Shown here piece after piece: positions 12,357-22,999 of a DNA stretch of 64,000 nucleotides; positions within the stretch are counted from its first letter, which is position 1, and each line of letters opens with the position of its first letter. This stretch comes from Seiridium cupressi (taxonomy: Eukaryota; Ascomycota; Sordariomycetes; Amphisphaeriales; Sporocadaceae), in NCBI GenBank assembly GCA_036674765.1, contig JARVKI010000029.1:1-64000 (forward strand), written 5' to 3'. The notes under the pieces were generated by a model. That model did not search any database. It was not told where the DNA came from and saw nothing but the letters and a program-made list of their open reading frames with translations. The translations under genes and the position numbers were made by a program.

Positions 12357-13795
12357 TTACCTCTTCTTCTCCGGCGTATCTTCTGCGCCGACATTAGAGA
12401 CGAAGTCCGATATCGCCTCGAAGTAGCCTTCTTCCAGCACGCTGGAATTGTGATCACCGGCGGGTAGTGGTTTCCATACTTTCGTCGGCGTGGTGGCTAG
12501 TTCGTACAGCTTGCGCATGTGTGTAGGGCTAGAAGCGAGCACATGATGTTAGCAACCGGCATCACCCATGATGAGGGAGGCGCTAAATAGTGGTTGTGGC
12601 AGGGGTATAATCAGCAAACATGAGTTGTAATCCGTGTCCGCAAGCGGACTCAGGTTTTGTGGATGGTTGTTTAAGGTCATCATTTGGACTGCCCGGGGTC
12701 TTATGCTTTCATCAGAAAAAGGGACTTACGGGACGATTTCGTCTTGCAGGCCGCTGAGAAACAGGATCGGCACCTCGGTGATGGTAGGAATCACCGCCTC
12801 ACTCGGCCAAACTTGATGACATAGTAGTGTCAAATATTTGGCTGGCGGAATGACCGAGGGGATTAATGCCCGCATCGATAGGAATGTGTTCTCCAGGATC
12901 AAGCCAACAACATCCCCGGCGTTCTGGTTCTTGGCCACGAGCTTGATGCTGACAGCCCCGCCTAGACTCTGGCCGTAAATGACAATCTTGTGATCTCTTG
13001 TCTCAGCTCGGTTCCGTAGATAGTCCAAAGCAGTCTGTGCATCTATCATGAGCCCTTTCTCGTCCGGGTCTCCAGTCGATAGGCCGTAACCGCGATACTC
13101 GAGCATAAGCACGTTGCACCCAATATAGTTGATGATCATGCGGGCAATAGGTAATCGATGTCCAATATTGCCGGCATTGCCATGAAACATTAGAATGGTG
13201 CACTTGGCGTTACGACCCCCTCTGGGGGCACGTATGTAGAAAGCCGAGAGCTTTTCGCCGTCATCAGTCGGTACTACCAGCTCCTCGAAGTCCTTGATGC
13301 CATATTGCGAAGGTCGCGGTACATCGGTCCGGGCATTTGGGGGCATGTGCGACGGGTAGATCAAAGCTCTGTAGTGGGGCACACGGGTGAGCTCCTGACT
13401 TTACATTTTCTGTTGGGGGTGGGTTGAAGCTGTCACATGGGCAGACAACATCTGGGGGTTAGACTAACTTTTGCTTGAAGTAAAGGAGCGAGGTTAAGAC
13501 AGCGGCAACGCCCTGGACAGCATCTATTAGCTCGACTGCGGCTCGGCACTGGTGTCTGAATGCGCTTTGGGTTCGTCGGCAGATTCGACGGAAGGTGGCC
13601 GGAGAGAAGGAAGAAGTGGTAGTGGTCGTCGCGAAGGAAGCAGGCGACGACAAAACTGGGTAGCTAGAAGGCATTGCATACCGTAGACACCAGGGCCGGC
13701 AGGCGCATGTACGCGGTGACAGAGCTCAGGAGAGAGACGGTCTGCTCCAGGTAACTCGCACTCGGGTTGGAGGAGGAAGAGGACGGAGGCGACAT
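12357..13795 (-). CDS. bem46: Bem46-type alpha/beta hydrolase (ABHD13-like), membrane anchored
   Basis: Four exons (13795-13682, 13512-13469, 13368-12730, 12528-12357) join to 322 residues. The N-terminus starts MSPPSSSSSNPSASYLEQ and leads into a hydrophobic segment ending near FKQK, a probable membrane anchor. Then comes ALIYPSHMPPNARTDVPRPS, typical of the Bem46 family. The hydrolase fold shows the oxyanion region FHGNAGNIGHR, the nucleophile elbow GQSLGG (S187), the acid in GLQDEIVP (D262) and the base in GDHNSS (H292). Bem46 proteins of fission yeast and Neurospora act at ER/plasma-membrane sites and influence polarity and germination; their substrate is unknown. The third exon was placed by phase: the acceptor giving K-A-L-I-Y fits, whereas nearer acceptors break the frame or insert extra residues. 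Confidence 0.92.
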
Positions 13796-16700
13796 CGTGG
13801 GTGAAGACTGGAGTGAGGGCTCGTCGTCGGTCTGGTCTGTGGGTAACAGATTGCGGTCAGGTACCGAGCCCGGAGAAAGGAGGGCTTAGCCGAGAATGAT
13901 GAGATGCTGGCTGGAAGGCATAAGGGGGGACCAATGATCAATGCAGCGGTGAAACAGAATGCGTATTGGTTCGGGGGTTGTTATGAACATTCCATCCCCG
14001 GGAAGCCCCAGTAGCAGTGCGGAGGACGGAGTCGGGATAGATTAAAGAGTGTTGGCGATGCTCAAGAAGGAAAGAGGGTCATGCACAGGTGCACAAATTA
14101 GGTGAGGCGGGCCGAACTGTTTGTTGGCTAGTGTAGGAGACGTGACGGGCGAGGTCGAGAAGAAGAAGAAGAAGCAAAGACACGGCCGGCTCTCGAAGTC
14201 GAGGCCGAGTGTGCCATGTCGGACATGAGGGATGACTTGTCTACAATGTATGGACGTTGATTGAGTTTGAGTTTGGTAAGTGCGACCGAGGCCTTCACGC
14301 TCGTTGCTTGTGCTCGTGTCCGAGCCTAGGCTTAGGCTTGCGCTTCGTAATTGCCCTCATAGCAGATTGTCTGCTTGTACAGTAGCACCTGGTTTAGTGC
14401 TGAGCTTGCATCTGATGATTCCACAACTTTTGCGGCTAGCACAGCTCCGTAGCTTACATGTTGAGGCTCTATCAACGGGCGTCCTGAAACGCCAGGCGGT
14501 TTTCAGGTAGGCCGCGTGGTACTTGTCATTATCCGTAGTGTTATTTTGGCCCGACCCTGGCTCCGAGCATCTCGAGGAAATGCTGACTGATTGACATCCT
14601 ACTTGCCGATATGTTCCGGAAAGGCTGGAGTCGGATAATAGCGCTGGTTTGAAATAGGACCAAAGGAGTTTTCATGTGCTGATGAGGCCATGATAACTCC
14701 TGGCAACCCCCCGAAAAAGGTACGACCGCCTCATTTGCAATAGCTTGCTCGCCATGTGCTACCCTAGAGCTCCAGATTGTGGGGTCAGCCATAGCCATTA
14801 ATGCCCTAGCTAAATGTTCAACAGGACCGCGAAACCTGTGACGATCGGTCAATGTGCATCCGCCCAATACAACATAAGATTGTGCATTAAAGGCCTTGCT
14901 TACGTAGGTGTGGCATACAGTCTCGTACAAACGACGAAGCAAAGCTCACCAAACATTCGCCCACAACGTCCTACGTACCTAGCATATTTACTATGCAACT
15001 GAACTTTTACGTCATCTCCATTTGTCTCCCTGTTGACCTTTTTGCCTGTGATTTTGGGAGGTCTCGATTCCTGTAACACACGACTTACTACATTGACACA
15101 TTGACCAGGGCTGGGCGTATTCTAGAACAGACCCGCTCGGGGTGCATGTTACACAAGTCCGGGAGACCTGCATGATGGATAGTAGCCGGAATCTCGCACA
15201 CTACACATAGGCACGATGCATATTGGGCAGTGGTGATGGACGATGCACGAAAAGGTATACAGTCGGTCAGGCTTGATGGGGGAGGTTGTGGGATCGCCAT
15301 ATTCTTATTTTTATTGCCATACATTTGCCTCGTCAAGCAACAATTGTACGTCTGACGACTTGGGTGGCGGCTAAACGGCTCATGGAGATGTTACGATAGT
15401 TATGCTCACGTAGATTGTGACTTTCCGGAGCCGTGACTAGTAGTCCTTCTCGGTTGGACGGCTCGTGCCAGAAACCACTTTTTCAGCGCTCATCAGGATT
15501 CCCCTAGTCATTCTTCGAGAAGCTATGGGACATGGTGGAGAGAGGGTGTGAATTGAGGTGACACACTGGAGCATAAAAATTGAAGCTCTCAATAGTCTCT
15601 TTCGAGAAAACACCATGCTGGTCTGTGTGGCTTCTGGCGCACCCACCAGGCCCGAACCTCAGACCTCATCGTCGGGTTTAGCGCCGACCCGACCTTATGG
15701 GAGCTCATATTCTAGTCTCGACGACGGGGTGCAGCATGACATCGGATAGTGCTGGAGAGCCAGAACGCGTCCGAGACACGAGGGCAGATGACTTGATAAT
15801 ATACTAGTCGGAAGTAAAAGTGCACCACGTCTTGAAACGTCATCTGATGTGCATCATGACATGCCAGATGATAACAAGATGAATATAGGGCGATGCTCCT
15901 CGGTTTACGCGTTTCTAGAAGAATGTTCGATAGAAAATGTGAGGACAATCAATGCTTTACATCCTTGAGCTTCCTCGAAGCCATGACCGGCGCCCACGGG
16001 GGACAACCCGTGTGGGGAGAAGGGCTGAAGCAAAGGGGGGTGAGACTTGTGGCATGGTGGTTGAGCGCCGAGTGGTCCAGGGCAAGACACCCAACCTCCC
16101 CAGTTTGGCATGGATTCGGAGAGACGCGCGCGACAGTAGGCAACGCGGCCGTGCAGAGTTTAATTGGTGTTTCATGTCGTTCATGCTATAAACCAGGAAC
16201 TCTATCTGGATGATGGCTGCCAGGAACGGATGCTATCGTTCAGGGGAAAGTAACATCTGACGCGCCCATTCTCACAGACTGTCCAATGACAATTCGCACT
16301 TGGCTCGAGGTCCTTGTTAGTTTGCTGAACTGGGTTTGTGAGTGTGGCTTGACACGAACTCTAAGATATCAGTCCCACGGCCGAAGGATTGCGTTCTATT
16401 GTTAGATAGAAGCTGGCAACAATTGTCTGAATCCTACGTACAGAAAGAAGGACACACTTCGTGACGGGATTGGGTCCAATAAACGAGTGATTGCACCAAT
16501 GCTCAGCCCGCTATGCGCCGTCTATCAGGGCGCATAGGCAATGAGAATGTTGGTGCTCTCTAAATATCTATGGGAGCAAGTCGTCAATCAGGGGTTCCTA
16601 TTCATGGCCATCCATTGCTGGGGGCTAGGGGCGTGACGCTCCCAATCAGGAGGTTAGCGCTCGGCGGGCATGCAGCGCTGCTGGATCTGACAGATTTGGA

Positions 16701-17797
16701 TGGGTACAACCTCAATTTCGCCCCAATAATGCCCTATCGCGCCCGTCGCCGGTGTCGTGCTGCGAGGCGACGGAGTGTGTTGTGCTTGTTGCTTGTTGCA
16801 CCCCGTTGTCCCCACGCAACGAGTGGATCTTTTGTATGCAGGCGGCGGCGAGCAGATGCATCGGCGCCCAACACGACTCCGTACTCTGAAGAAAACTTGC
16901 ACACCCAATTTTTTCCCATCAGCAAAATATCCAAAATTTTGTGTTTACAGACCAGCGCGCCCAGTCAACGCTATTGCGTCTTTCTTGTTTTCCGCATAAC
17001 TACATAGTAGTCAGCTCTCAGCTTGCTTCCGCCTAGATTGTCAGCTTGCAATCAGCTCGGAAAGCGGCCCAGCTGACCGCGACGGGACCATTCCCCGGGG
17101 CCCTGAATCCCTCTGAATCCCTCGATATCAGTTCGCAGCTCTGCCACACACTGGCCCCTGCCCCCAGTTTCTAAAAACAAATCTGAAGCATCGTGGGACT
17201 TCGTCCCCTTCTGGCGCGCATTCCTCGACCTCGATTGGAAAGGAAAGCCAGCTACTTTCTTCTCCCAGACTCCCCCGAAAGGTTATCAGCGATCAGCAAG
17301 ACCACCCAGGGTTACCCAGGCTTGTGAACAAGTAGTTCGCCGTGGATCTTCAAGCTAGTCACCATTCAAGCAGCCCACTGGGTCAGCAAATATCAAACTG
17401 GTTGTTTTACTATAGCCCAACACCACCTGACTCGGCCCCCGTCGCACGCGCTCACCCTTCACATCCATCCCACCACGGCTTACAAGATTGCCCATCTGGT
17501 CTCACGACTGGCCTCACTCCCCTTCGCCTGCTCGAAAGGGAAGGAATCTGGAATCTTGCAAACGGCGCCCATCCGCATCACTGCTGCTGCTGCATTTGGC
17601 CACCTGGGACAGAACAGGATTCCCCCGTCCAAACACGCTTTCTCGCCCACTCACAAGGCGCTGTCTCATCTGCAGAGACTACATCAACACAGTACCGCCC
17701 GTCCAGTCACGACCAACAACAAAGAAATTTGTGCCCTACAGCGCCAATCAGAATCTTATTGCCCCGGTGGTGCATCACTTCGAGACCATTCAGAATC
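13796..17797. other. Gene-poor spacer, 4 kb, including the long leader of the LYAR-type gene
   Basis: The left end is the promoter of the minus-strand Bem46 gene. From about 17.0 kb the plus strand becomes C/T-rich, typical of a fungal promoter and 5' leader, and leads into the LYAR-type gene. Open frames at 14541-14942 (-), 15893-16213 (+) and 16570-17007 (+) overlap frames open on the other strand. Their translations have irregular composition and match no family I recognise. I see no tRNA or mobile element. Confidence 0.45.
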
Positions 17798-19607
17798 ATG
17801 GTTTCATTTTCGTGTGAGGTAATTATCCCCCTCCATATTCCTTTACTGTTTAATGCCTGACATCACCGTACTCCCTGCCCAACACCCAATCTCCCCAAAC
17901 ACCCATCACCTGCTTTAACCAACACACGACATTGCGCGTTACGCCACCCCTCCATTCCTGTCTCTCATTCCTCTGCTCACTACCCTGGGCACTGATCGTC
18001 ACTACGTCCCGTCACCCCCGTCCTCCATACTGCCGGTAGTGTTTCCCTTTTAATGCCTGCTATCGTCTCGTCTCCTGATCAGTTTCACCCCTCTGCCCCT
18101 CCAACCAGATAATATACACCCCCTTTGTCACCCAATCCCAACTGTATACAATCACGACTTCCTCCACTCTGCTGCATACATTGCATACTTCTCAACTTGT
18201 CTTCTTCATATATTCAATCATATCTAACAATTGCCTCGATATCCACAGTCCTGTGGAGATGTCCTAACGAAGAAGAAACTCGATCCACACAAGAATCGGT
18301 GTCACGGCGCAACATTTACCTGTATCGACTGCATGACCTATTTTCGTGGAGCGGAATATCGCACACATACGGTAGGTCGCCTTTCGCATCTCGCCCCACT
18401 TGCGCTCATCATTCTAACATGTCACCAGAGTTGTATGACAGAAGAACAAAAGTATCAGGGAGCCCTGTACAAGCCCAAGAAGCAGAAGTCGAGTCATTCG
18501 GAGCCACCAGCAGCACCTTCGGAGCCACAACCCATGAAGATGGCACAGCGCGCGTACGTCGAGGACGTGACGGAGGAGTACGAGGCTTATCGCGACTACG
18601 AAATACACGATTCCGACGATGACAACAGATCGGCAGCTGATCTACCACCAGAGGCGCCAACGCCGCCGCCAGCTGTCGACGTCGACACAGGTGTGAATGT
18701 GTTTGACTTCTTAGTCGCTGCTACTCCGAATGCCTCCAACCTCAACTTGCCGAGCGCCAATGAAGAGACACAGCTCGTTCGCTATGATAAGGAGGTCAGC
18801 ACCGTTGTAGACCCATCCGGCTACATGGTAGATGATGAGGATATGGTACACTATGGCACTGGTCCCATTCCGACCTACTACGAAACACCTACCCCGAAGG
18901 CTGAGCGAAAGAAGATCAAGGATGCCGAGAAGAAAGACAGGAAGCGCAAGCGACTGCACATTGAAACTAACAGCCCCTCGGCCATTGACAATGGACAAAG
19001 CGATGCCATGATGATTGATGCACCCGCCCCTGAGCTACACTCTGGACTCACCGGCGGTCTTAACAGGCTCATGCGCCCGTCGCAGTTCCCTCCCTCCCCC
19101 GACTATTCTGGGGGCGACGGCGGTGAGCACTCGCCGGCGAGTCCCATCAAGAAATCAAAACATTCCAAAGCGAGCAAGCCCAGTCGGACAGAGACCTTCG
19201 GGAACAACTTGAAGGCCTTGATGTCAGGCACATCAAAGACAACGACCAAGGTGTCCAAGAAGCGAAAGCATTCATCGGAAAGAAAGGAGAAGAAAAAGAA
19301 GCACCACAAATCTGACGGCGAAAAGGCACCGAAGCTGATCGAGTATCGACCTCATTCTGCTGACGGCAAGAACGCTGATGGCCAATTGGTGGTTTTCAAG
19401 CCCCGGTCAGAGCTGTTCCTGAGCATGTGTACCAAGGGCCCCGATAGCGAGCGGGGCTATAGCATGAACAAGGCTCTCAAGCGCTTCCACCGTGAGCGAC
19501 AAGAATCCACGTCCAGCCTTGGCAAGGCCCTGGAGGAGAAGGAGCTCTGGCGTTCACTACGTATGCGACGTAACGATCAAGGAGAAATTGTGCTTTTCTC
19601 CGTCTAA
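17798..19607 (+). CDS. LYAR-type C2HC zinc-finger protein (nucleolar, ribosome biogenesis-associated family)
   Basis: Three exons (17798-17818, 18249-18371, 18429-19607) give 440 residues. Exon 1 encodes only MVSFSCE; exon 2 continues SCGDVLTKKKLDPHKNRC. Together they form the LYAR zinc finger, followed by a second finger with TCIDCMTYFRG and EYRTHT. The rest is charged and low in complexity: a basic patch DAEKKDRKRKR, a second KKRKHSSERKEKKKKHHKSD and acidic stretches, as expected for a nucleolar protein. A conserved-looking C-terminus ends RMRRNDQGEIVLFSV. LYAR proteins bind nucleic acid and act in rRNA processing and ribosome biogenesis; transfer of that role here is inference. The second intron, 57 nt, is itself in frame and stop-free, so intron retention would still give a full-length product. 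Confidence 0.88.
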
Positions 19608-21463
19608 CTTGTCACGAATATCCATACATCAGAAAAAGTGGAGATAGGGGCGTTCATTACGGTTGCTTTCGGGCTCAATGATACCACGGCTGACCACGGA
19701 AAATGTCAGCTCTAATAGTGTGGAAGATGTACGTTAAGCGGCACAGCATTGAGATGGGTGGAACATCTGCCTTTTGGCTAGCTTGCGAGGAGCTTATAGA
19801 GTAAACGGTACACACTAGGATTTGGCTCAAACGCAAGGCGGAGTCAACTGGGGACAATCTCTGAAGAGATCCCTGTTAGGTCTAATTGGATTGGAATTCT
19901 TTTCTCGGAGTTGACTTGCAGCATTTTGCTTGGAGCATCTCACATCAGGGATTCTGATGTCGTAGTTTTGAGGCATTAGAGAGCATCGAGGATAATATTA
20001 CTACCATGGCCGATTACATGATTTCCACTCTCTTCGTTACTTTGTTTAACTAAGGTATGTGGCATGGAGAGCTTTCTCCTTTTGCCACAAAGTCTTGTTA
20101 CTATATATAGCCTTGACTCGGTCCTCGAACCCACTGTTAGTCGCCTCACTGTGGAGTTGACGAGTTGACCTAGCCCACTTCCTCCTGCTTGGCCTCTTTA
20201 AGTATAAAAGTCGCACTCGCATTATACCACGGCGACCGCTCTGGATAATGAGTATCCGAAAATTTGATTGGTTACAATACTCAGTTTATCAGATACCATC
20301 AAAGTGTATCATCCGTGGTATCAAGTCGTATTCTACTACAATTTTGAAAACATTCTCACACTTTGCAAAATGTCTACTTTCACAGACACCTTGAGCGCAC
20401 ATCAAAAAAGCAGAAATGATCACGTTGATCTCCTGATGGGTATACGACCATCGACAGGCTTAGGCAGCCAACAAACTCTTATTACTATCAAGATTTAACG
20501 TCCTTCACGAGAAGCAGATACCAGTCCGTTCTGATTATCAAAGTGTTCCATTATTAAAAACTCGGCCAGGAATATCCGGAGTATTCTTATTAACCTGGCT
20601 TCAAACAAAGCGACAAGTATATAAAAACTTTATATCAGGCTGATTATGTAACGGCATGGCTAATTTACGAGGGAGAGGTCCTGGCTTCGCGTATACTTAG
20701 TAATCTAGTGGTTCTGCATTGAAGTCCTGATTAGGTGCTCCAATCAGTTGCTAGTAGTGGCTATACTTCTTGCACCAAACAGGTAGTCGATTACAAGCTT
20801 TTCAGATAGGCTTGGGGGACTAGGAAAGTATATCATGGTTGATGCAGTCCTGTTTCTAACTTAGGTGGATTAAAAGTCAAGTTCCAAGATCCCTGCTTAC
20901 AGCGGATCTCGAACATCATTCTTATCTTCGGCTTAGTGAGCTTAACGGGATCTTGGAAAAATGGCTAGTTGTATTATATCGTTAAATCTTGGAAATAGGT
21001 TTGGATTATAACGCAATGAATTTGTATGGGTAGATTTGTCGCCACGGACTCGATGCTCTGGACAAACTCTAAACTGATAGAGGCTAGGAAATCTATGTCA
21101 AGTAGCCAGTGTCCCAGTCGGATGACAAGTGAGTCATGTTCCTTATATCGGGCCGCTAAACTCCAAATGCCAATGTCATTCTGTCTGTCATCAACCTTGA
21201 AATAAAAGAGAACAGCAGAGAAGAAACCACCAGTGGGGAAAATTTTAATCTGACATAAGAAAATATACGAGCACAAAGACTACCTACCGTAAGCAAAATA
21301 GTTGTCCGTCGCTCTGACGATATAGCACCATACGCCTATCTCACCATGGTAGTTGTTTTGTCTCTGTTGGCCATTGAGGCAAGTCATTCCCTCAGCTACA
21401 TGGCACTATTCCCGACGTCATTTTCCAACAGCATCCGCGTTCTAAAAGTTTTCTAGGAAAACC
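19608..21463. other. AT-rich gene-poor spacer
   Basis: After the 3' UTR of the LYAR-type gene, base composition turns AT-rich from about 20.0 to 21.4 kb. The longest open frame (20974-21276, -) is about 100 codons and matches nothing I recognise. No terminal repeats or transposase motif was seen. Such pockets in filamentous fungi often hold decayed repeats or effector relics, which fits the two broken genes just to the right. Confidence 0.45.
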
Positions 21464-21985
21464 CTAGACGGTGGAAACTCTAAATAGTGGCTGCAGCCAA
21501 AGTCTTACTCCATATACGCATATCCCATCTCGATGCTCAAACCGGGAAAAGACACTTGGTTTTTGATACATAAGTCTTGGCCTTTCCCCCGTCGCCGCTA
21601 CAATCGAATTTCTGATCATGTTGAACGCCTTGAACACAATGGAACTGCTTACGTTGTCGCACGAGAAGGGCCCAGGTCCATTGTCATCGTGGTGGTACTT
21701 GTAGTTCTTGCGACCCCAGGACGTCGTTGCTCGACGAGAAATTAATTGGCCACGGAACGCTATTGGGCGAGATATTCCAATCAGCCGTCGTTGATGCAGC
21801 TGGCTGTGTTCCGCACAGATCCAGGTCCCTCCCATCGGTCTTCTTCGGGAACATGACCCAGCTTGCGCCGGCAGTGATCTTGCCGTCCGAGCCGATGATA
21901 TCCACTGAAACTCAACGTAAATAGCGTCGGTAGGTGCTGGGGTTGGTGTGGATGCCCGATTATATACAATATCTTGGCTTGGCAA
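21464..21985 (-). pseudogene. Decayed gene for a small Cys-containing, probably secreted protein of unknown family
   Basis: No single frame gives a sensible protein, but pieces in different minus-strand frames read on from one another. A Thr/Pro-rich linker (ASTPTPAPTDAIYVEF) lies in one frame. A frame jump near 21905 leads to DIIGSDGKITAGASWVMFPK and on to a Trp/Pro/Ser-rich part. A second jump near 21715 leads to YKYHHDDNGPGPFSCDN. That last piece runs into a possible donor (GTAAGC) and a short 41-nt candidate intron, then a Cys-containing end finishing CLFPV. No signal-peptide exon is visible upstream. I read it as a frameshifted, 5'-truncated relic; the family is unknown. An alternative is an intact gene with unusual introns at the two jump points, which I could not find. 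Confidence 0.5.
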
Positions 21986-22360
21986 TTGTCCAGTAACTAT
22001 AATATTCCGGGCGTAGTGATGATAGTAACGAAAACAATGACGACTAGTCTGTTGTCAAGGCTGGATCATTATGTAGATCTTTGTGGTAGCGAATCATCAA
22101 CCACGGCGAAATGCATGATAAATTAATGCAAAGACTCTGCAAATCCTCAAATAGACAGGATTACGCAACACACTCACGTCAGATCATATGAGTGAGCTAC
22201 CCAACCGACCTCAGGATCATGTTCACCACTTATCTCATCTGTTCTATTGATACTCGAGGGCAGCCCATCAAGTTTCGGGGTTTTTTTTTTCTCTTTCTTT
22301 CTCCCCGCTGGCATCATTGATCTGCTTGCCCAAAATAGTGTAGATACAAGATCTGACAGC

Positions 22361-22999
22361 ATGATCTTCCGTCTACACCAATTCTTGAGCTTCGGCGCCT
22401 TGGCCGTTACTTCGTATCCGATTTCCATTGACGCCCGGTCGACAGAGCCCACAGACTCCTGCAGTCATAGCAACAACATCAGCACCAGTCAAAGTTGCCG
22501 GCACCAACAACGCCACCTACAACCCTGTGCCCAAGGAAAACCAACTCTTTTGAGTTGAGTTCCTTGAGATCGCACTATTCCCAGTGCCCGTGTATGATGG
22601 CTCAAATACTCCATGCTTTCATTCATCTTCAGCGAAGTTGTTGGCTCAAGGCACAGCGACCAAATATCCCTTGATTACCTGCGCGGCTAGGTGGATGATC
22701 TGGACGGCCTGGACCACGCCGACCTCAAGGTTACCAGCGAAGCCAAGTTTCAATCCGGTGGGGAAGAGGAGCCGATCACATACACAGTTCCGCTTCCAAT
22801 GACGTCGTTTAACGGCCAAGCGCATCTGTCTATTCGGAATAGCGAGGGACAATATATCGAGTCATTAAGTTCGGAACAGAAAGATGTGCCTCCAGACTAC
22901 GCAATCCCCGGCTTAGGGCTCCGCAGCGGTTTATGGACATTTACGATCGAGGCTGTTCTTCTGGACGGGCGTTGCTCGTTCGCGTATAAGATGATTTAA
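22361..22999 (+). pseudogene. Decayed gene for a small secreted protein
   Basis: An ATG at 22361 opens a clear signal peptide (MIFRLHQFLSFGALAVTSYP). The coding sense then continues in another frame (ATTSAPVKVAGTNNATYNPV), where an in-frame TGA near 22552 interrupts a stretch that resumes VEFLEIALFPVPV. A possible intron ends in CTAG near 22690. After it the frame is open to 22999, ending with a block containing GQAHLSIRNSEGQYIESLSS and GLWTFTIEAVLLDGRC. The overall pattern (signal peptide, NATYNPVP.., GLWTF..DGRC end) recalls a family of roughly 150-residue secreted fungal proteins of unknown function that I cannot name. At least one frame change and one stop remain unexplained, so a pseudogene is favoured. 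Confidence 0.55.

Noticed and set aside
13369..13398. Earlier exon 3 start in the Bem46 gene giving N-Q-E-L-T-R-V-P-H-Y
   Set aside because: It also keeps the frame, but it adds residues not expected in the family; the acceptor at 13369 gives FKQK followed directly by ALIYPS.
15893..16213. Several overlapping frames open on both strands, about 60-106 codons
   Set aside because: All frames are open at once, which reflects a local lack of stop codons rather than a gene.
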